From: Prochlorococcus sp. AG-347-M15
GTDB taxonomy: Bacteria; Cyanobacteriota; Cyanobacteriia; PCC-6307; Cyanobiaceae
NCBI GenBank assembly: GCA_003281185.1
Contig: QCCS01000003.1
Location: 1-34,342 of the forward strand
Direction: 5' to 3'
DNA: 34,342 bases
Within the stretch, counting starts at the first letter, position 1; each line of letters begins with the position of its first letter. Positions 25,046 to 31,401 of the stretch are shown here, piece after piece. The notes under the pieces are model-generated. The model ran no database searches and had not been told where the DNA came from. It worked only from the letters and a program-made list of their open reading frames with translations. The translations under genes were made by a program, and so were the position numbers.

Positions 25046-25411
25046 ATGAAAAACACTATTTTAACTGGTTTAATTGCTGGCATTGCTGGGCTTGCAATTG
25101 GTTATAAAGTCCCAAAAGACAAGAATGCTGGTTATGTAATGATTTCTGGCAGGATTACAAATCCAGAACAAGCAAGTAAATACTTTGAAGCAGTCAATGA
25201 TGTTGTTGTTAAAGGTTGCGGAGCAAAGACAATATCAGTTGATTTCGAGACTGATGTTAGAGAGGGATATGTTGGTCCGTTTTCTGTGCTTTCAAAATTT
25301 CCAAGTTAACAAGCAGTAATTGATTGTTATGAAGGACCATATCAAGAATTAATTCCTTTAAGAAAAGGAGCTATAGATATGAATTTTAGAATAGTTGAAA
25401 GAAATAGATAA
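25046..25411 (+). pseudogene. DUF1330 family gene interrupted by an in-frame stop
   Basis: The frame starts MKNTILTGLIAGIAGLAIGY (membrane anchor or signal) and continues with GYVMISGRITNPEQASKYFEAV and ISVDFETDVREGYVGPF, a DUF1330-like (dimeric alpha/beta-barrel) sequence. At codon 88 a TAA stops it (25307-25309), but the same frame runs on for 33 codons with the expected family end (AVIDCYEGPYQELIPLRKGA) to 25411. A single base change, or recoding, explains this. An 87-residue truncated product could still be made. Confidence 0.7.
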
Positions 25412-25486
25412 AAAAGAGCTAAGGCTACTTATCCTAAAAAGCGGTCAAAAAGTGTTCAAACGTTTCTTAAATAGTCAGGACAAACT

Positions 25487-25504
25487 ACGCAACACCACGC
25501 AACA
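25487..25504. repeat. Cassette C right doublet
   Basis: ACGCAACA at 25487-25494 and 25497-25504 (period 10), 46 bp before the tRNA remnant at 25550. No matching doublet is seen at the left end of cassette C, which suggests that this cassette is composite. Confidence 0.5.
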
Positions 25505-25549
25505 ATCCAGATATAGCTAAAAACGCTTGTGCTTGCTATTGGGTGTTAA

Positions 25550-25596
25550 GTGCTTTGGGAGCACTTGGTCGCAGGTTCGAATCCTGTCGCCCCGAC
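25550..25596 (+). repeat. tRNA-Pro 3' remnant 3
   Basis: 47 bp matching the intact tRNA from the anticodon stem to GAC with one change (CACTTGG for CACTAGG). A GTCTTTTTT-ended hairpin follows at about 25614-25640. Confidence 0.92.
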
Positions 25597-25667
25597 TCTT
25601 AGAATCCAATTCACAGAAAGGTTTCCAAGCCTGTCTTTTTTATTGCTAAGATTCTGTCCTCAATGAA

Positions 25668-25688
25668 TGCGGACAAATTGCGGACAAA
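25668..25688. repeat. Cassette D left doublet
   Basis: TGCGGACAAA at 25668-25677 and 25679-25688 (period 11), 72 bp after the tRNA remnant. It recurs at 28109-28129. Confidence 0.75.
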
Positions 25689-25694
25689 GGATGC

Positions 25695-26108
25695 TTAATT
25701 GAAAGGAAAAGTATTCTTAGTAGGAGATATAAAAAGCACTTCAAAAACGATTCCAGTCAAAGCGATAGGCAATACCCAAATAGCAAAAAACCTATGATCA
25801 AAAAATCTCAAATGGTCTTCTCCTTTAAAAACACCTTTTAAAGAGGTGTACAAAGTTTCTGGTCTTTTATAAGAAGGGCCATTATTAATAGGAGAATATG
25901 GTTTTATAAATGCAGAGGAAGCTACAAATTTTGCAATTTTCCCAATAAAATAAATAGGTAATACCCAAAGGGCTACATATCTTACACCTAACCATTGTCT
26001 CGCATTAGGTAGTGCAAAGTCTTTAATAGATTTATTCTCTGGCATGCCAGATTCTAAATTCTTGTAGATATTTTCTAATGATGAAAATTTTTGTGATTTA
26101 TTGATCAT
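25695..26108 (-). CDS. Membrane protein with two related halves, 137 residues
   Basis: Two membrane segments in similar contexts: RYVALWVLPIYFIGKIAKF (about 43-61) and RFFAIWVLPIALTGIVFEV (about 106-124), suggesting an ancient duplication. A polar loop with PYSPINNGPSYKRP lies between. No family recognised. It ends close to the recombination doublet of cassette D. Confidence 0.55.
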   Translation of the reverse strand: MINKSQKFSSLENIYKNLESGMPENKSIKDFALPNARQWLGVRYVALWVLPIYFIGKIAKFVASSAFIKPYSPINNGPSYKRPETLYTSLKGVFKGEDHLRFFDHRFFAIWVLPIALTGIVFEVLFISPTKNTFPFN

Positions 26109-26142
26109 TTGTTTTTAAGAAAAAATTAACCATAAAATAAAA

Positions 26143-26250
26143 ATATTCCTAACTACTAAAATAACTAAAACGTAGTTAAGAATATTTTCGTTGGCTAGGT
26201 TCATAAAGACGGAATCTATACCGTTGCAGATTCGCCAAATATCTACATAT
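26143..26250. ncRNA. Candidate structured RNA, copy 1
   Basis: Non-coding stretch with hairpins AACTAC/GTAGTT (26151-26156 with 26172-26177) and GAATCT/AGATTC (26212-26217 with 26228-26233), ending in AGAT-tcgccaaat-ATCT. Its start (ATTCCTAACTACTAAAA) and end (GATTCGCCAAATATCTACATAT) resemble copy 2 at 26345. Strand unknown. Confidence 0.45.
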
Positions 26251-26344
26251 TCTTTATAAAGAAAAAAATCTTTTTTAAAAAGTAAATAATATACATAATC
26301 ATGAATAAAATTTAATGACTAGATTTATGTAGAAAATTAGCTTA

Positions 26345-26480
26345 AATATTCCTGACTATTAAAAATTATTTAAACCTCATTTTCTAAGATTGCGAAAAAG
26401 AAAATGAGGTCAAAGAGAGGTTCTCATTACGAACCGCTTTATCAAAGCTAGCGGTTAGTAGATTGCCCTAATATCTACTT
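26345..26480. ncRNA. Candidate structured RNA, copy 2
   Basis: Contains an 11-bp perfect stem CCTCATTTTCT/AGAAAATGAGG (26375-26385 with 26399-26409), a hairpin AACCGCTTT-atc-AAAGctaGCGGTT (26432-26456) and GTAGAT/ATCTAC (26458-26463 with 26473-26478). It begins ATTCCTGACTATTAAAA and ends GATTGCCCTAATATCTACTTAT, paralogous to copy 1. No ORF. Strand unknown; a U-rich end would favour minus for the first stem. Confidence 0.5.
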
Positions 26481-26561
26481 ATATATTTATATAATGAGTT
26501 TTAAGATACAGGAAGATTAATTTTATACAAATAAGTGTTTAATATTTTATGTAATTATTGC

Positions 26562-26660
26562 TTAGGAAAAACTAATTAATATACTTACTATGGTTATTGA
26601 AAGATAAAAAAATGCATAAAGAGAAACTGCAAAAAACAAATACTGTTCTATTGGAATCAT
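26562..26660 (-). CDS. Small membrane protein, 32 residues
   Basis: Product MIPIEQYLFFAVSLYAFFYL followed by another hydrophobic stretch; a single span of photosystem-subunit size. It lies 9 bp after the 70-residue gene on the same strand, as last of three minus-strand genes starting at 27191. Not recognised. Confidence 0.5.
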   Translation of the reverse strand: MIPIEQYLFFAVSLYAFFYLSITIVSILISFS

Positions 26661-26669
26661 GACAAGGTA

Positions 26670-26882
26670 TTAATTTAAGGGTAAGAAAAATTTGATTAAT
26701 TTTTTGTAAAAAAAGATATTCTCTAAAATATAACGTTGTTCTATTGATTCATTTTTAAGAGAAATATTTTTTTGCAAATTATTATTCTTAGAATTAAAAG
26801 CACCCCATTTTTTTAGCCAAAACAAGGTATAAAAAAATGCTATTAAAAATGGTGCTCCAACAATTAAAAATCTAATGTCCAT
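26670..26882 (-). CDS. Membrane protein related at its N-terminus to the PsbF-like neighbour, 70 residues
   Basis: MDIRFLIVGAPFLIAFFYTL followed by FWLKKWGAF aligns with the neighbour's [20 protein letters not shown] and FWLGRWDVF (identical at M, D, R, L, V, P, F, T, F, W, L, W, F). After residue 30 the two differ: this one has an Asn/Lys-rich tail and no PsbF part. It is likely a diverged, shortened duplicate. It lies 12 bp after the neighbour. Confidence 0.55.
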   Translation of the reverse strand: MDIRFLIVGAPFLIAFFYTLFWLKKWGAFNSKNNNLQKNISLKNESIEQRYILENIFFYKKLIKFFLPLN

Positions 26883-26894
26883 TAAAATTTTCTA

Positions 26895-27191
26895 TTAATA
26901 AGATTTAAACTGCATTGCCAATATTGCTCCAAGGAAGAAAACGGTTGGAATCCCTAGGGCATTAACTGCTGCTGTTCTTACGGTAAATACTGGATAACCT
27001 TCTGCTGGTCTGCCAGTATCAGGAATTAATGCTGAATCTTCCCAAACCTGATAATTTTTAAAAGGAGCTATTCCCTTCTTTGGTAAGCCTAGTGGTGTTA
27101 ATCTAAATACATCCCACCTACCTAACCAAAAGACTGTAAATATCCATGAGAATATTATTGGTGTAATAACAAGTAAAATCCTGAAATCCAT
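26895..27191 (-). CDS. PsbF-like two-span protein lacking the heme His
   Basis: A 98-residue protein: first span near residues 5-23, then a loop with [16 protein letters not shown] and [10 protein letters not shown], then [20 protein letters not shown] and [10 protein letters not shown] (67-95). The last part matches the cytochrome b559 beta subunit pattern [21 protein letters not shown], except that Asn77 stands where PsbF has the heme-binding His. It therefore should not bind heme in the usual way. It may be a photosystem II assembly or protective factor. It is first of a three-gene minus-strand unit. Confidence 0.65.
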   Translation of the reverse strand: MDFRILLVITPIIFSWIFTVFWLGRWDVFRLTPLGLPKKGIAPFKNYQVWEDSALIPDTGRPAEGYPVFTVRTAAVNALGIPTVFFLGAILAMQFKSY

Positions 27192-27413
27192 TTTTAAAAA
27201 GTAATAATAAATTTGATTATTATTTTGTCTTTTTTAGTTAAATAGATGATTTGATCATTAACTTATATTTAAAGAAAAACCCCTATTAACATTGTTTTTA
27301 ATCATTAGTAACATCATGAAATGATTAATTGATTTATTGAAAGTATATTTTTTTGGATAACGATATTTAGATATTTTTTTTGATGTAGATTTTAGTTAAT
27401 TAAAAAACAAATA

Positions 27414-27782
27414 ATGGAAACCTTTAGATTCTTACTTTTTGGCTTTGCAGGAGTTAGTGTGGTTATTTGGGTGGCAATAATAGCTTTATGGCATGCATAT
27501 ATGTTTCCAAGATTCTTCAATGAAGATAAAGGTTTAAATTCGGTTATAAATCAAGAAATAAAAGTTTCTACAGATCCAATTTTAGGCGGTTTGGTTAACA
27601 GCAATAATTTCACAAATAGAGATAAATATTCAATGAAAAGTTTTGTTATTGCAGACTTTTCATCTGCAAGCAATAATTTCAAACTAAATAAACTTTACAC
27701 AATAGTAATGATAGGAGTTACTTTTGCAAGTTTTATTTTTCTCACTTATGGATTAAGCAGTTCAATAGATAAGGTAAATTAA
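27414..27782 (+). CDS. Two-span membrane protein, 122 residues
   Basis: Begins METFRFLLFGFAGVSVVIWV with a span continuing to about residue 30, then a polar loop rich in Asn/Ser, then a second span (YTIVMIGVTFASFIFLTYGL). Family not recognised. It diverges from the PsbF-like gene across 222 bp, and the next ORF starts on the base after its stop. Confidence 0.55.
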   Translation: METFRFLLFGFAGVSVVIWVAIIALWHAYMFPRFFNEDKGLNSVINQEIKVSTDPILGGLVNSNNFTNRDKYSMKSFVIADFSSASNNFKLNKLYTIVMIGVTFASFIFLTYGLSSSIDKVN

Positions 27783-27866
27783 ATGGAATCTATATATGTA
27801 ATTGTTTTTATTACTTGCTTTGTTTATTTAATTTTTGACTCATTCAAAAATATAAATATTAAATAG
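27783..27866 (+). CDS. Micro membrane protein, 27 residues
   Basis: ATG directly follows the previous TAA. Product MESIYVIVFITCFVYLIFDS and a short basic tail. Coupled translation with the 122-residue gene is likely from the spacing. Single span, function unknown. Confidence 0.45.
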   Translation: MESIYVIVFITCFVYLIFDSFKNINIK

Positions 27867-27870
27867 ATTG

Positions 27871-28032
27871 CTAATTTCTTTTGCCGGCTAATAAAATTTT
27901 TCTTCTTATATAAAAAAATACTAGTGTAGTAATTATCATTGCAGGTGGATGAAATGATATTGAATTTAGATATTCGAAGAAATTAAATGATTCCAAAATT
28001 TTTACTCGTAATTCCCCAAAACTATATTCCAT
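27871..28032 (-). CDS. Small membrane protein, 53 residues
   Basis: Starts MEYSFGELRVKILESFNFFE, has HPPAM in the middle and a span MIITTLVFFYI followed by RRK and a basic tail. Converges with the micro-gene ending at 27866. No clear SD. Not recognised; the HPPAM-plus-span layout is protein-like. Confidence 0.45.
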   Translation of the reverse strand: MEYSFGELRVKILESFNFFEYLNSISFHPPAMIITTLVFFYIRRKILLAGKRN

Positions 28033-28108
28033 CTCTCAAATTTTTATTGCTTTAAATAGATCAATATCTTGTATAAAATGCTATTCAAATTTTTCATAAC
28101 TAATATTT

Positions 28109-28129
28109 TGCGGACAAATTGCGGAAAAT
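28109..28129. repeat. Cassette D right doublet
   Basis: TGCGGACAAA at 28109-28118 and TGCGGAAAAT at 28120-28129 (period 11), same orientation as at 25668. It ends about 86 bp before the tRNA remnant at 28216. Confidence 0.72.
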
Positions 28130-28215
28130 ATTGATTTATTTGACTAGACAAATCACGCAGAAACCAAAAAGAAAACAGCTATAGTTTAAAACCTAGTGCT
28201 GCACTAGCCCTGTGC

Positions 28216-28310
28216 GGTGCTTTGGGAGCACTAGGTCGCAGGTTCTAATCCTGTCGCCCCGAATCTTCAAAATCAAGTCATACTAGCGAGTTACCCAGAC
28301 TTGATTTTTT
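28216..28310 (+). repeat. tRNA-Pro 3' remnant 4 with terminator
   Basis: 47 bp (28216-28262) match the intact tRNA with one change (TTCTAATC for TTCGAATC). It is followed by a strong terminator: AAATCAAGTC (28270-28279) pairs perfectly with GACTTGATTT (28298-28307), then Ts. Confidence 0.92.
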
Positions 28311-28336
28311 AATAGGAAAATTGACATTACTCTCTT

Positions 28337-28358
28337 GACGTCAGTTTGATGTCAGTTT
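28337..28358. repeat. Cassette E left doublet
   Basis: GACGTCAGTTT at 28337-28347 and GATGTCAGTTT at 28348-28358 (period 11), 75 bp after the tRNA remnant. No partner is seen near the right end of the cassette. Confidence 0.65.
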
Positions 28359-28399
28359 GTGGTTTTCTTAAAATTTAGTACTTCAAAATTTATTTTTTT

Positions 28400-28446
28400 G
28401 ATTGACAAACGATCTAAAATTAATAGCAAACTACCTCTTTTTTTCC
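28400..28446 (+). repeat. Leader module copy before DUF3764 gene
   Basis: GATTGACAAACGATCTAAAAT, then AATAGCAAACTA, CTCTTTTTTTCC and ATG at 28447. The hairpin is poor here but the head, -10-like stretch, T-run and start position follow the common plan. Confidence 0.55.
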
Positions 28447-28752
28447 ATGTCTTGTTCAGTCACTTCCGTGTTTACTTTTAAAATTGAAAGCACTTTCGAT
28501 GAATGGGCTGCAATATTTGATAGTGCAGAAGCAGATAAAAGACATTCAGAATTTGATATTAAACCTCTTTTCAGAGGAGTAAGCAAGGAAGATCCTCAAA
28601 GAATTATTGTTATTCATCAAGCCCCAGAAGGTAATGTTCAAAAGTTTGTGGAGGCAAATGGTGACTGGATGGCAACTCATAGAGTAGACTTATCAACAAT
28701 GGAAGCATCCTCTTGGACTGCATCATTAACAAAAGAAAGTTGCTGTGATTAA
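28447..28752 (+). CDS. DUF3764 family protein, 101 residues
   Basis: Starts MSCSVTSVFTFKIESTFDEW; a TTG 15 codons upstream would translate the leader module and is rejected. The stretches IFDSAEADKRHSEFDIKPLF and GVSKEDPQRIIVIHQAPEG fit the cyanobacterial DUF3764 family (ferredoxin-like fold, function unknown). A CC pair near the C-terminus (SCCD) with SCS at the start could form disulfides. First gene of cassette E. Confidence 0.65.
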   Translation: MSCSVTSVFTFKIESTFDEWAAIFDSAEADKRHSEFDIKPLFRGVSKEDPQRIIVIHQAPEGNVQKFVEANGDWMATHRVDLSTMEASSWTASLTKESCCD

Positions 28753-28792
28753 TAAATTAAACTCCTACTATTTGCATCGCTAATAGTTATTT

Positions 28793-28838
28793 ATTGGAAG
28801 CAGATCTATATTAGAGGGAATTAAATCCCTCTTTTTTT
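28793..28838 (+). repeat. Leader module copy before DUF3804 gene
   Basis: ATTGGAAGCAGATCTATATT, then AGAGGG-aattaaat-CCCTCT (28813-28818 with 28827-28832), T6 and ATG at 28839. Hairpin and T-run would act as a terminator directly before a start codon. Confidence 0.6.
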
Positions 28839-29228
28839 ATGACTGACAAAGAAACAATTGAGTCAATGTTGTATGAGCTAGCTACACCAAAAAAAATGGG
28901 CTCATTTTTTATAAATAACGCTACTTCAGATTTTCTACTTATCAGGCCAAGTGGGAATCCAATAAGTGCAAAGGGATTCGAGGAAATGATGAGTTCTGGC
29001 GATGTGGTTCAGGAAAAAGCGGAAATTACAAAAATTCATAGATTTGAATTTCTCTCTTCTGATGTAGCAATGTGTGTCTTTACACTTGGGTCAAAATTCT
29101 CTTACAAAGGGACTCCTAATGATGATTTACCAACAGTCACTTCAATCTTCAAAAAGATTGATGGGATTTGGAAAATTCATTGGATGCAAAGATCAACTGG
29201 AGATTCAGATTTGTCCTTATGGGATTAG
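28839..29228 (+). CDS. DUF3804 / NTF2-like protein, 129 residues
   Basis: Begins MTDKETIESMLYELATPKKM; a cone-shaped alpha+beta (NTF2/SnoaL-like) pattern follows: FFINNATSDFLLIRPSGNPI, VAMCVFTLGSKFSYKG, and the end TSIFKKIDGIWKIHWMQRST. This is like the picocyanobacterial DUF3804 family as I remember it. Ligand unknown. Its start codon is inside the end of a hairpin module, without an SD. Confidence 0.65.
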   Translation: MTDKETIESMLYELATPKKMGSFFINNATSDFLLIRPSGNPISAKGFEEMMSSGDVVQEKAEITKIHRFEFLSSDVAMCVFTLGSKFSYKGTPNDDLPTVTSIFKKIDGIWKIHWMQRSTGDSDLSLWD

Positions 29229-29245
29229 CTAAGTAGTTATTAGAA

Positions 29246-29288
29246 ATTGATAGTCGATCGATAAAGGGGATTTAAAAGCTTCTTTTTT
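29246..29288 (+). repeat. Leader module copy between DUF3804 and ABM genes
   Basis: ATTGATAGTCGATCGATAAA, GGGG..AAAGCTTC and T6. The next start codon is 41 bp away (29330), farther than in other copies. Confidence 0.5.
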
Positions 29289-29329
29289 GGTGAAATACAA
29301 ATAAAATAAACTAAAATCGCTTTTTATTT

Positions 29330-29719
29330 ATGACAAACTTTGGAGCAGATACCCCTTTTATTCTTCTGGCGAAAATCACAGTAAAAGAAGATAAAGTTTC
29401 TGAGTATTTAGAACTTGCAGACAGAACAGATAAAGCAGTTGAGGCTGTTGAGCCAGGAATGTTACATCATACTTTTGATCAGGATCCAGAAAATCCACTT
29501 ATCTTTGTATGGTCTGAGGCTTATAAAAATGATGAAGCTTTTATCGCACACTTGGCTAATCCAGCAATTGGTGAATATTTACAAGAGCATCCAAAACTTG
29601 CAGATGATTTTACTGTTGAAGTGTATGGAACAGTTGGGGATAAATGTCTCGAAGTAATGAAAGGAACTGGTGTTCCCTTTAAGGTTTTTCAGTCAAAATT
29701 AGGCTACAGCAGACTCTAA
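29330..29719 (+). CDS. ABM-domain protein (antibiotic biosynthesis monooxygenase-like), 129 residues
   Basis: The core FILLAKITVKEDKVSEYLEL, then EPGMLHHTFDQDPENP and FVWSEAYKNDEAFIAHLANP, fits the ABM ferredoxin-like domain (quinol monooxygenase type), with an extra C-terminal tail of about 30 residues. Such proteins act on small aromatic or quinone compounds, but many have no known substrate. A decayed copy of its 3' part lies at 32235-32372. Confidence 0.72.
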   Translation: MTNFGADTPFILLAKITVKEDKVSEYLELADRTDKAVEAVEPGMLHHTFDQDPENPLIFVWSEAYKNDEAFIAHLANPAIGEYLQEHPKLADDFTVEVYGTVGDKCLEVMKGTGVPFKVFQSKLGYSRL

Positions 29720-29727
29720 TGAATATC

Positions 29728-29770
29728 ATTGACAGTCGATCTACAATAAAAGGCAATTAGCGCCTTTCAC
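29728..29770 (+). repeat. Leader module copy before the 113-residue gene
   Basis: ATTGACAGTCGATCTACAAT, then AAAGGC-aattagc-GCCTTT (29749-29754 with 29762-29767), CAC and ATG at 29771. The T-run is short, so it would be less of a terminator than the other copies. Confidence 0.6.
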
Positions 29771-30112
29771 ATGGAATCATTTACTAAAAATCTTTTAAGA
29801 ATTTCAATCTCAGGGGCTTTGTTGACAATTCCTATAACGGGCATATTTCTGGCTACTGAATATTTTGCATTTAAAAAAGACATGAATAATTTCGTCTCCG
29901 ATTTGTATGAATCTTATCCTGAGGCGATTAAGTTTTTCCCATCAATAAAAGTAGCTAAATATTCCCCATTAACAGCTTTTTATTTGACTAAGTCCACTTC
30001 AAAAATATTTGAAGTAAATGAATATCTTGAGTTGAAAGAAAACATATCAGAATTTACTAATTTCCTTAAAGAAAAATATTCTGAATATGAGAAAAACTAT
30101 TTAGGACTTTAA
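29771..30112 (+). CDS. Membrane-anchored hypothetical protein, 113 residues
   Basis: MESFTKNLLRISISGALLTI is followed by the rest of one membrane span (to about residue 34), then a charged helical domain with LYESYPEAIKFFPSIKVAKY and a Glu/Lys-rich end. Not recognised. The start codon follows the leader-module hairpin. Confidence 0.55.
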   Translation: MESFTKNLLRISISGALLTIPITGIFLATEYFAFKKDMNNFVSDLYESYPEAIKFFPSIKVAKYSPLTAFYLTKSTSKIFEVNEYLELKENISEFTNFLKEKYSEYEKNYLGL

Positions 30113-30120
30113 TGGACTAA

Positions 30121-30144
30121 ATGAAACACTTACTGCTTGCATGA
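30121..30144 (+). pseudogene. Relic of a signal-peptide start (K-x-LLLA)
   Basis: ATG AAA CAC TTA CTG CTT GCA then TGA, eight codons, like the relic at 24955. It is too short to be a gene; kept as a repeat-like relic. Confidence 0.3.
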
Positions 30145-30268
30145 AAAAAGTAGGTTGAAAATGGACTTTTTTGTATAGTTCCCAATTAATTGCATAAAGA
30201 ATAAATAGCTTTTAAACCTATTTAGCCTTTTTATTTTTTAAGATATAAAAAATCAAATTTTTACAACA

Positions 30269-30526
30269 ATGAGTAAATTTAAAGATAATTTTTCAAGCGA
30301 AAGCTTCTACCCAGATAGTAATTATTATCTTGACCAGGACAATATTGATTCTAAACAAACTCCAGTTTCAGAAGATCAAATATCTGAAAGGGGAGGGGAT
30401 TTTGAATGGCCAAATAGCTATTGGTTTATTGCGGAAAGAACAAATGGAAGGCTAGCAATGATAGGTTTCATGGCTGTTATTATTAATTACACTTTATTTG
30501 GATGGATAGCATATCCAATCCTTTAA
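30269..30526 (+). CDS. hli: High-light-inducible protein (Hli), 85 residues
   Basis: A soluble acidic N-terminal part of about 50 residues, then ERTNGRLAMIGF (56-67), the chlorophyll-binding motif of Hli/LHC-like proteins, and one membrane span ending WIAYPIL. Hli proteins bind chlorophyll and dissipate energy under light stress. The next ORF starts on the base after the stop. Confidence 0.9.
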   Translation: MSKFKDNFSSESFYPDSNYYLDQDNIDSKQTPVSEDQISERGGDFEWPNSYWFIAERTNGRLAMIGFMAVIINYTLFGWIAYPIL

Positions 30527-30754
30527 ATGAGTAATTCTAATTTTGACAAAAATGGTGTAGATAAATCAGGAACTCATTGGCTTCAATATGCTGCATTCGT
30601 CTTAGCTGCATTTGCTATTTATTTCGTTTGGGCATTTTTTAATGATGCTAGTTTCCAATATTTCGCAATAAAAATATTTAAATTTTGGAATTGCAATGGA
30701 TATAACCCTTTAAGTTATTGCGTAATGCGTTGGAAAGTAGACTTTTATCCTTAA
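30527..30754 (+). CDS. Small membrane protein following hli, 75 residues
   Basis: ATG immediately follows the hli stop, so translation is coupled. The first 45 residues (SGTHWLQYAAFVLAAFAIYF...) form a membrane span; the tail IFKFWNCNGYNPLSYCVMRW is Cys/aromatic-rich and less gene-like, so a frameshift or an altered C-terminus is possible. Unknown function, presumably linked to the Hli protein. Confidence 0.5.
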   Translation: MSNSNFDKNGVDKSGTHWLQYAAFVLAAFAIYFVWAFFNDASFQYFAIKIFKFWNCNGYNPLSYCVMRWKVDFYP

Positions 30755-30760
30755 AAAGTA

Positions 30761-31018
30761 ATGGCTATATCTTACTGGTTAGTTAATTCAAATCGATCGA
30801 GGGTTAAAAGGTTTATTGAAAATACAAATAATAAAGACCAATTTTTTAAATATATGTTTATCGATTCTGGTAAGGTTACTTCTACATGGGGTAAGGAACC
30901 TCCTGTCATGACCACTAGAGAAGAATTAAAGAAAGAATTAGCTAGAAAAGAATGGAAAAAATTAATTGATCAGGGTTGGAGAAGAACTGAGGAAGTTTGG
31001 ACAAAAAAAAATGGTTAG
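30761..31018 (+). CDS. DUF1651 family protein, 85 residues
   Basis: WLVNSNRSRVKRFIENTN at the start and PPVMTTREELKKELARKEWK, then LIDQGWRRT at the end: the DUF1651 plan, clearer than in the member at 23415. It is 6 bp after the previous gene, so the three genes from 30269 probably form an operon. Function unknown. Confidence 0.7.
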   Translation: MAISYWLVNSNRSRVKRFIENTNNKDQFFKYMFIDSGKVTSTWGKEPPVMTTREELKKELARKEWKKLIDQGWRRTEEVWTKKNG

Positions 31019-31160
31019 GGCTATGACATTCAATTTCTCAACATTAAAAATTTAGGATATCAAGCTGATATTAATTCTCATAATGATTGTCATTACGCAT
31101 AAAATACTACTCAATTATTAGTTATTGCTAAAAAAGTGAGTGCTGCTAATGATGTGAAAA

Positions 31161-31206
31161 GTGCTTTGGGAGCACTAGGTCGAAGATGCGGAAGCCGGTG
31201 CCCCAC
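31161..31206 (+). repeat. tRNA-Pro 3' remnant 5, decayed
   Basis: The first 22 bp (GTGCTTTGGGAGCACTAGGT and CG) are exact; the rest (AGATGC...GAAGCC..GTGCCCC) is recognisable but mutated. It marks the far right end of the repeat series and is probably the oldest junction. No terminator or doublet survives. Confidence 0.8.
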
Positions 31207-31401
31207 TAATAAAATTAGTAAGTCTTGGAAAATTCATAATTTTTCCTAAAAAGTACAGAAAGAAAAAAGGGGGCACTAATTATTTGTGATATCGGTACAA
31301 AATTATTTTTGGAGATTCTTGTATAACTAATTATGAAAATGATTTAAAATTATTAAATTTGCATAATCTTAGAAAATATTTATTTAGATCATTTTGAGGT
31401 T
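31207..31401. other. Gap after the last tRNA remnant
   Basis: From the stop at 31018 to 31401 there is no credible ORF; apart from the decayed remnant I see only AT-rich DNA and a short G-run (GGGGGCAC) near 31270. Confidence 0.4.

Noticed and set aside
29415..29657. 80-codon ORF in another frame of the ABM gene
   Set aside because: It lies wholly inside the better-supported ABM reading frame and has no protein-like signature.
17634..31207. CRISPR array
   Set aside because: The 45-51 bp repeats are tRNA-Pro halves spaced 1-4 kb apart; no array of short spacers and no cas genes are present.
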